Positions 60,801 through 64,000 of a stretch of DNA of 64,000 nt are shown here, in pieces (position 1 is the first letter of the stretch; the number at the start of each line of letters is the position of its first letter). Under the pieces are notes generated by a model that saw only the letters and a program-made list of their open reading frames with translations, was not told the origin of the DNA and ran no database searches. This DNA comes from Cladobotryum mycophilum. Lineage: Eukaryota > Ascomycota > Sordariomycetes > Hypocreales > Hypocreaceae. The DNA lies in the NCBI GenBank assembly GCA_036429605.1, contig CM071591.1:4402001-4466000 (forward strand). The letters are read 5' to 3'. The position numbers were made by a program, and so were the translations under genes.

Positions 60801-61485
60801 AAGGGCTTCCAAACGGTCCAGCTTTTTGCCACCCCCTCCCTCCCTCGCACGCACACACACACACACTCAAAGAACATTCCGGCAAAGGACATCCGAGCTG
60901 CATGCATGCATGCGTCCCCCATCACTCACCACACACACACAACGTTTTCTGATCCCGGCCCCCAACCTAAAAAGACGTCATGACACTTGCGTCAAACTCA
61001 TCCCTCATCCAATGGCTCATCTTGTCAAATGTATGCCACGCGAAACCGAAACCAACAAAAGAAAATGTAGCCGAGCTACGTGTCGGCAGACGCTCCCGCC
61101 CGTGGTGTAGAAACGTAAACATGTACTTGAAAGAAGAAAAGGAAAGAAAAAAGTGTTGGATGAATAAGTGACACATTAAGTGAAGCCAGAAAAGAGAGAA
61201 ATCAACTTTAGGGCAGACAGAGATGTTGAAACTCGGTCATCAAGAATATGATTCAAAACCCCTATAAACGCCAGTAGGGCTGACCTTTCCATCCTCGGTC
61301 GCCACCTATCCCAACCACCCAACGCCGCTGCGACTGTAGACCTTCTCGCTTCCCGTTATATGCATCCCATAAAAAAGCACCCCAGAAATGAGGAAGAGCA
61401 AAAAAGAAAGAGAAAGAAAAAAATACAATAATTTATATATATGTAATCTTGAAGCGGTTGTGAAAAAGAAAGAGAAAAAGGTCAT
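57870..61485. other. gene-free intergenic region
   Basis: About 3.6 kb with no gene recognised. It includes a GTT repeat (59012-59032), GT (59593-59610) and CA (60848-60868) microsatellites. The 3' end of the kinase gene lies on its right edge. Confidence 0.45.
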
Positions 61486-63691
61486 CTAGTAGCCAGGTTG
61501 ACCTGGCATCTTGCCCAAGGAATGGGTACCGTGGGTCTTGAGAGGTAGGTGATTATGGCAGAAGATCTTGCTTCCGGCCTTGCTGGCGTAGTCTTTCTTG
61601 GTGGCATCGATGACGTGGGACGGATCATCATAAGATTCGAGCCCGCAGCATTCAATGTTCTTCACCCATCGGTTGCTGAGAACCTCCTTGATGGACAGAC
61701 GCTTGGAGGGATTAGGATGTAGCATCTGGAGGAGGACGCGTCGAAGAGCAGGGGGTTTACACCAATGTCCAAAGCGTAGCACTTGGGGTAGTCGGTATCG
61801 GAAATGCAGGCATCAGGTTCCGGGTGCTTCTTGTGCCACTTTTCCCAGCCAGCAACCAGCTTATCGTAGTGCGCATTGCCGCGCTCGGCACGAGACCAGA
61901 TGGCACCGCCAAATGTCATGTAGATCATGACAATAGCGGAGCTCCACACATCCAGAGCTCGAGCGTCGTAATTCGTAGCCTTCTGAAGGACCTCGGGAGC
62001 AATGTATGGCTCGCTGCCGCAGATGCCCGGCGCACATAGTCGAATATCGCCCATGTTCCTACCGCATTGGCCACCAGCCTCACGAACACCAGGGTGCGTA
62101 CCACAGAAAACTTCCGAGACACCAAAGTCGGCAATCTTCAACTTGCTGTCCTTGGTGAGGAGGAGGTTCTCAAGCTTGATATCTCGGTGGGCGATGCCAT
62201 TGGCGTGAAGGTAGTTGACCCCCTGGATGAGCTGCTTGAACAGGCAGAGACGGTCCTTGAGCTTGGCCTCGCCCTTGAGATGACCCTTTTGAACAAGGCT
62301 GAAGAGATCGCCCTCGGAGCAGTACTCCATGACATGATTCCACCGTCCGTGATCAGTGCAGAGGCGAACAGTCTCCACAATGTTGGGATGATGCAAGCTC
62401 TTGCCGATGCTGAATTCCGACTTGATCTTCTTTTCGTAGTCATCCTTGCTCTCGCGATTCGACTTGCCCCTGAACTCCTTGACGGCGTAGAGCTCGGTGG
62501 GGCAGCCCTTGCGAGCCATGATCTTGACCTTGGAGGCAGCGCCCTTGCCAAGATGCTTGCCGTGGCGGCCCAGCAACTTGCTCTGGTACTCAAACTCGGT
62601 AAGAAGCTCAGCGACATCGACATTGAAGTCATCCGGCAAGCTCAAACTCATGCGACGAGCCTTGGCACCGGTACCGGCTTCCGGGGGCATCGCCCATGGC
62701 TGGCGCTCGGGGGCAATTGGCTCATTCTGGGCCTGGGCGGGGAGAGAACGCTTCCCACCGTCAAAACTGCTAGCGCGACGAGTTGGCGTGGGCTTGGATC
62801 GTCCAGAACTTCGACCAGAGGGGGCAAAGATGATGCGACTACGGATGCTGCTGAAGCCCGTAGCCGATCGGTTCTTCTTGCTCTTGAAATCACCAGGAGC
62901 GGCAAATGAATCGTCGGGAATGGTGAGTCTGTCGGGCTGCGTCATCTCGAGAGGCGATCCTGGGGAAGGCGGCGAATTTGATCGGGAAGCATTGGCGGAT
63001 CTGGTAAAGGAGAATCGGCTGGAGCTGGTGGGTGGTCGCTGGCCGTTTGTGGCGACACGGGAGAAGAAGGATTCCGAGGCGGTGGGGGACCCAGACTCGA
63101 AGACGGGAGCGTCTTTTTCGAGCTGGGAATTTGACCGACGGAAAAGGTTGGACATTTTGCTTCGGAAGCTGGAAGTGGAGCTGCGAGTAGAGCGACGAGA
63201 TAGAGTGCCGGGTGCGGGAGGCTCCTGGCCAGTAGTAGTAGTTGTTGTAGTAGATTTGGAGGTTGAAGAATCCTCGGCCGAGGATCGGTTTGTAGCAGTG
63301 GTTGCGATTGGTGAGGAGACAGTCGCAGGCTTGGCTGCAACAGAATTCGGGGTGGGTTTAGAGAGATATGGTGCGGTCGTGGCTAGAGACGAAGGCGGTC
63401 CTCGCGATGTAAGTAGAGGGGCCTTGTGGTTTGTAGGGTTAGGGTGGTGGGCTGCCGCAGTGCTAAGGTCGTCGTCTTGGTCCTGCACATGCGTATGATG
63501 TAATGTCGTAAAGTCTTGTGACTGGCGACCGCTAATTGGGGTCAGGGGCTCAATAGGAGACTCGCTGGCAGATTCGTCGCCTTCTTCCAAGATTGGGTCT
63601 GGCAGGTCGACGGGATACTGGCGAGGCGAGCAGGAGTAGTAGCAGCTAGATGTGCATGGAGTAGAGTATTCTGAGCGGTTTTCTACTGCGA
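61486..63691 (-). CDS. Sat4/Hal4-like serine/threonine kinase (5' end not found; frame broken at a C5 run)
   Basis: The long frame joins the C-terminal frame if one base is added at 61751-61755, inside IGVNPPALRRVLLQMLHPNP. A Ser/Thr-rich N-terminal 330 residues precede the kinase. Kinase landmarks: glycine loop GKGAASKVKI, catalytic Lys in YAVKEFR, IAHRDIKLENLL, IADFGVSEVF, GSEPYIAPEVL, and the RWVKNIECC end typical of the fungal Npr/Hal family. Yeast Sat4/Hal4 supports K+ uptake and salt tolerance by stabilising Trk transporters. No ATG opens the N-terminal frame. CAG at 63694-63692 after a T-rich tract looks like a splice acceptor, so exon 1 is probably beyond the window. The first in-frame ATG is at about 63155. 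Confidence 0.88.
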
Positions 63692-64000
63692 CTGCGCGCA
63701 CACACAAAAAAAACCCCGGTCAGCACGACAAAAGAACGACTAAAAACGTCCAACAAAGGGAATAAAATAGGTGACGACACGAGTGAACAAGGGTAGGAGG
63801 GAGAGAAAAAAATAGAAGAGAGGAAGATGAAAAATAAAAAATAAAATAAAAAAGGATTCAAGTCAAGAGAGGTGAGAAAATATGAAAGACGGTGCGAGGG
63901 ACGTCTTTTCTTGGCGGATGTAACGGATGGTGGCGGGAGTGACTTGTAATATGTAGTAATGGATAATGAATAATGATGGTAGTAATGGGGATTTGATGAA
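63692..64000 (-). other. probable first intron or 5' leader of the kinase gene
   Basis: Pyrimidine-rich on the minus strand and ending TTTTTTTTGTGTGTGCGCGCAG, a likely 3' splice site. No ATG exon was recognised before the window edge. Confidence 0.4.

Overview
The window looks like nuclear DNA of a filamentous ascomycete, most likely a Sordariomycete and plausibly Hypocreales. The reasons are short spliceosomal introns (GTAAGT/GTATGT/GTGAGT donors, CTRAY-like branch sites, YAG acceptors), a class II hydrophobin, a Sat4/Hal4-type kinase, a CrpA-like P1B copper ATPase, F-box/ankyrin proteins, and a 6-kb AT-rich island of transposons carrying RIP-like transition mutations. The species cannot be named from sequence alone. 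Gene density is low: about 12 credible protein genes in 64 kb, separated by long stretches of simple repeats.

Layout. 0.7-2.7 kb (-): coiled-coil protein of unknown role with a very long upstream region. 2.7-10.9 kb: no gene; microsatellites, an imperfect hairpin and a 0.9-kb purine-rich repeat. 10.9-14.6 kb (-): two F-box/ankyrin genes. 15.7-16.1 kb (-): three-exon class II hydrophobin. 18.3-24.3 kb: nested transposon island (a pogo/Fot1-like relic, a solo LTR, a second pogo-like element, a second LTR and a third pogo-like element, one inside the other), then a tRNA-like relic and an unmutated SINE-like insertion with a 15-bp target duplication. 24.3-24.9 kb (-): a small membrane-protein gene that looks broken. 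25.5 kb: a 279-bp MITE. 28.9-30.2 kb (-): Gln/Ala-rich protein. 33.0-35.7 kb (-): dynamin-like GTPase whose last exon runs into a LINE fragment. 36.1-38.6 kb (-): very Gln-rich repeat protein. 40.9-44.7 kb (+): copper P-type ATPase with a Cys-rich N-terminus. 45.0-47.1 kb (-): large F-box/ankyrin protein. 47.4-48.0 kb (-): DUF1772/anthrone-oxygenase-like membrane protein. 49.6-50.7 kb (+): secreted GH76-like glycosidase. 56.7-57.9 kb (+): HNH-nuclease-like protein with an AT-hook. 61.5-63.7 kb (-): Sat4/Hal4-like kinase, 5' end not found.

The most important point for anyone using this sequence is that seven of these genes are split into two reading frames. In every case the break lies exactly at a G/C homopolymer (seven runs of five, one run of six), and one additional base would restore a single coherent protein. 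Eight breaks with the same sign and context point to systematic homopolymer under-calling in the assembly rather than eight pseudogenes. Coordinates for those genes are given for the whole inferred gene.

The genes do not form an obvious biosynthetic cluster. They read as an accessory, surface and stress-related neighbourhood (hydrophobin, cell-wall glycosidase, copper export, K+-transport kinase, ankyrin/F-box and dynamin-like proteins) around a RIP-silenced transposon nest.
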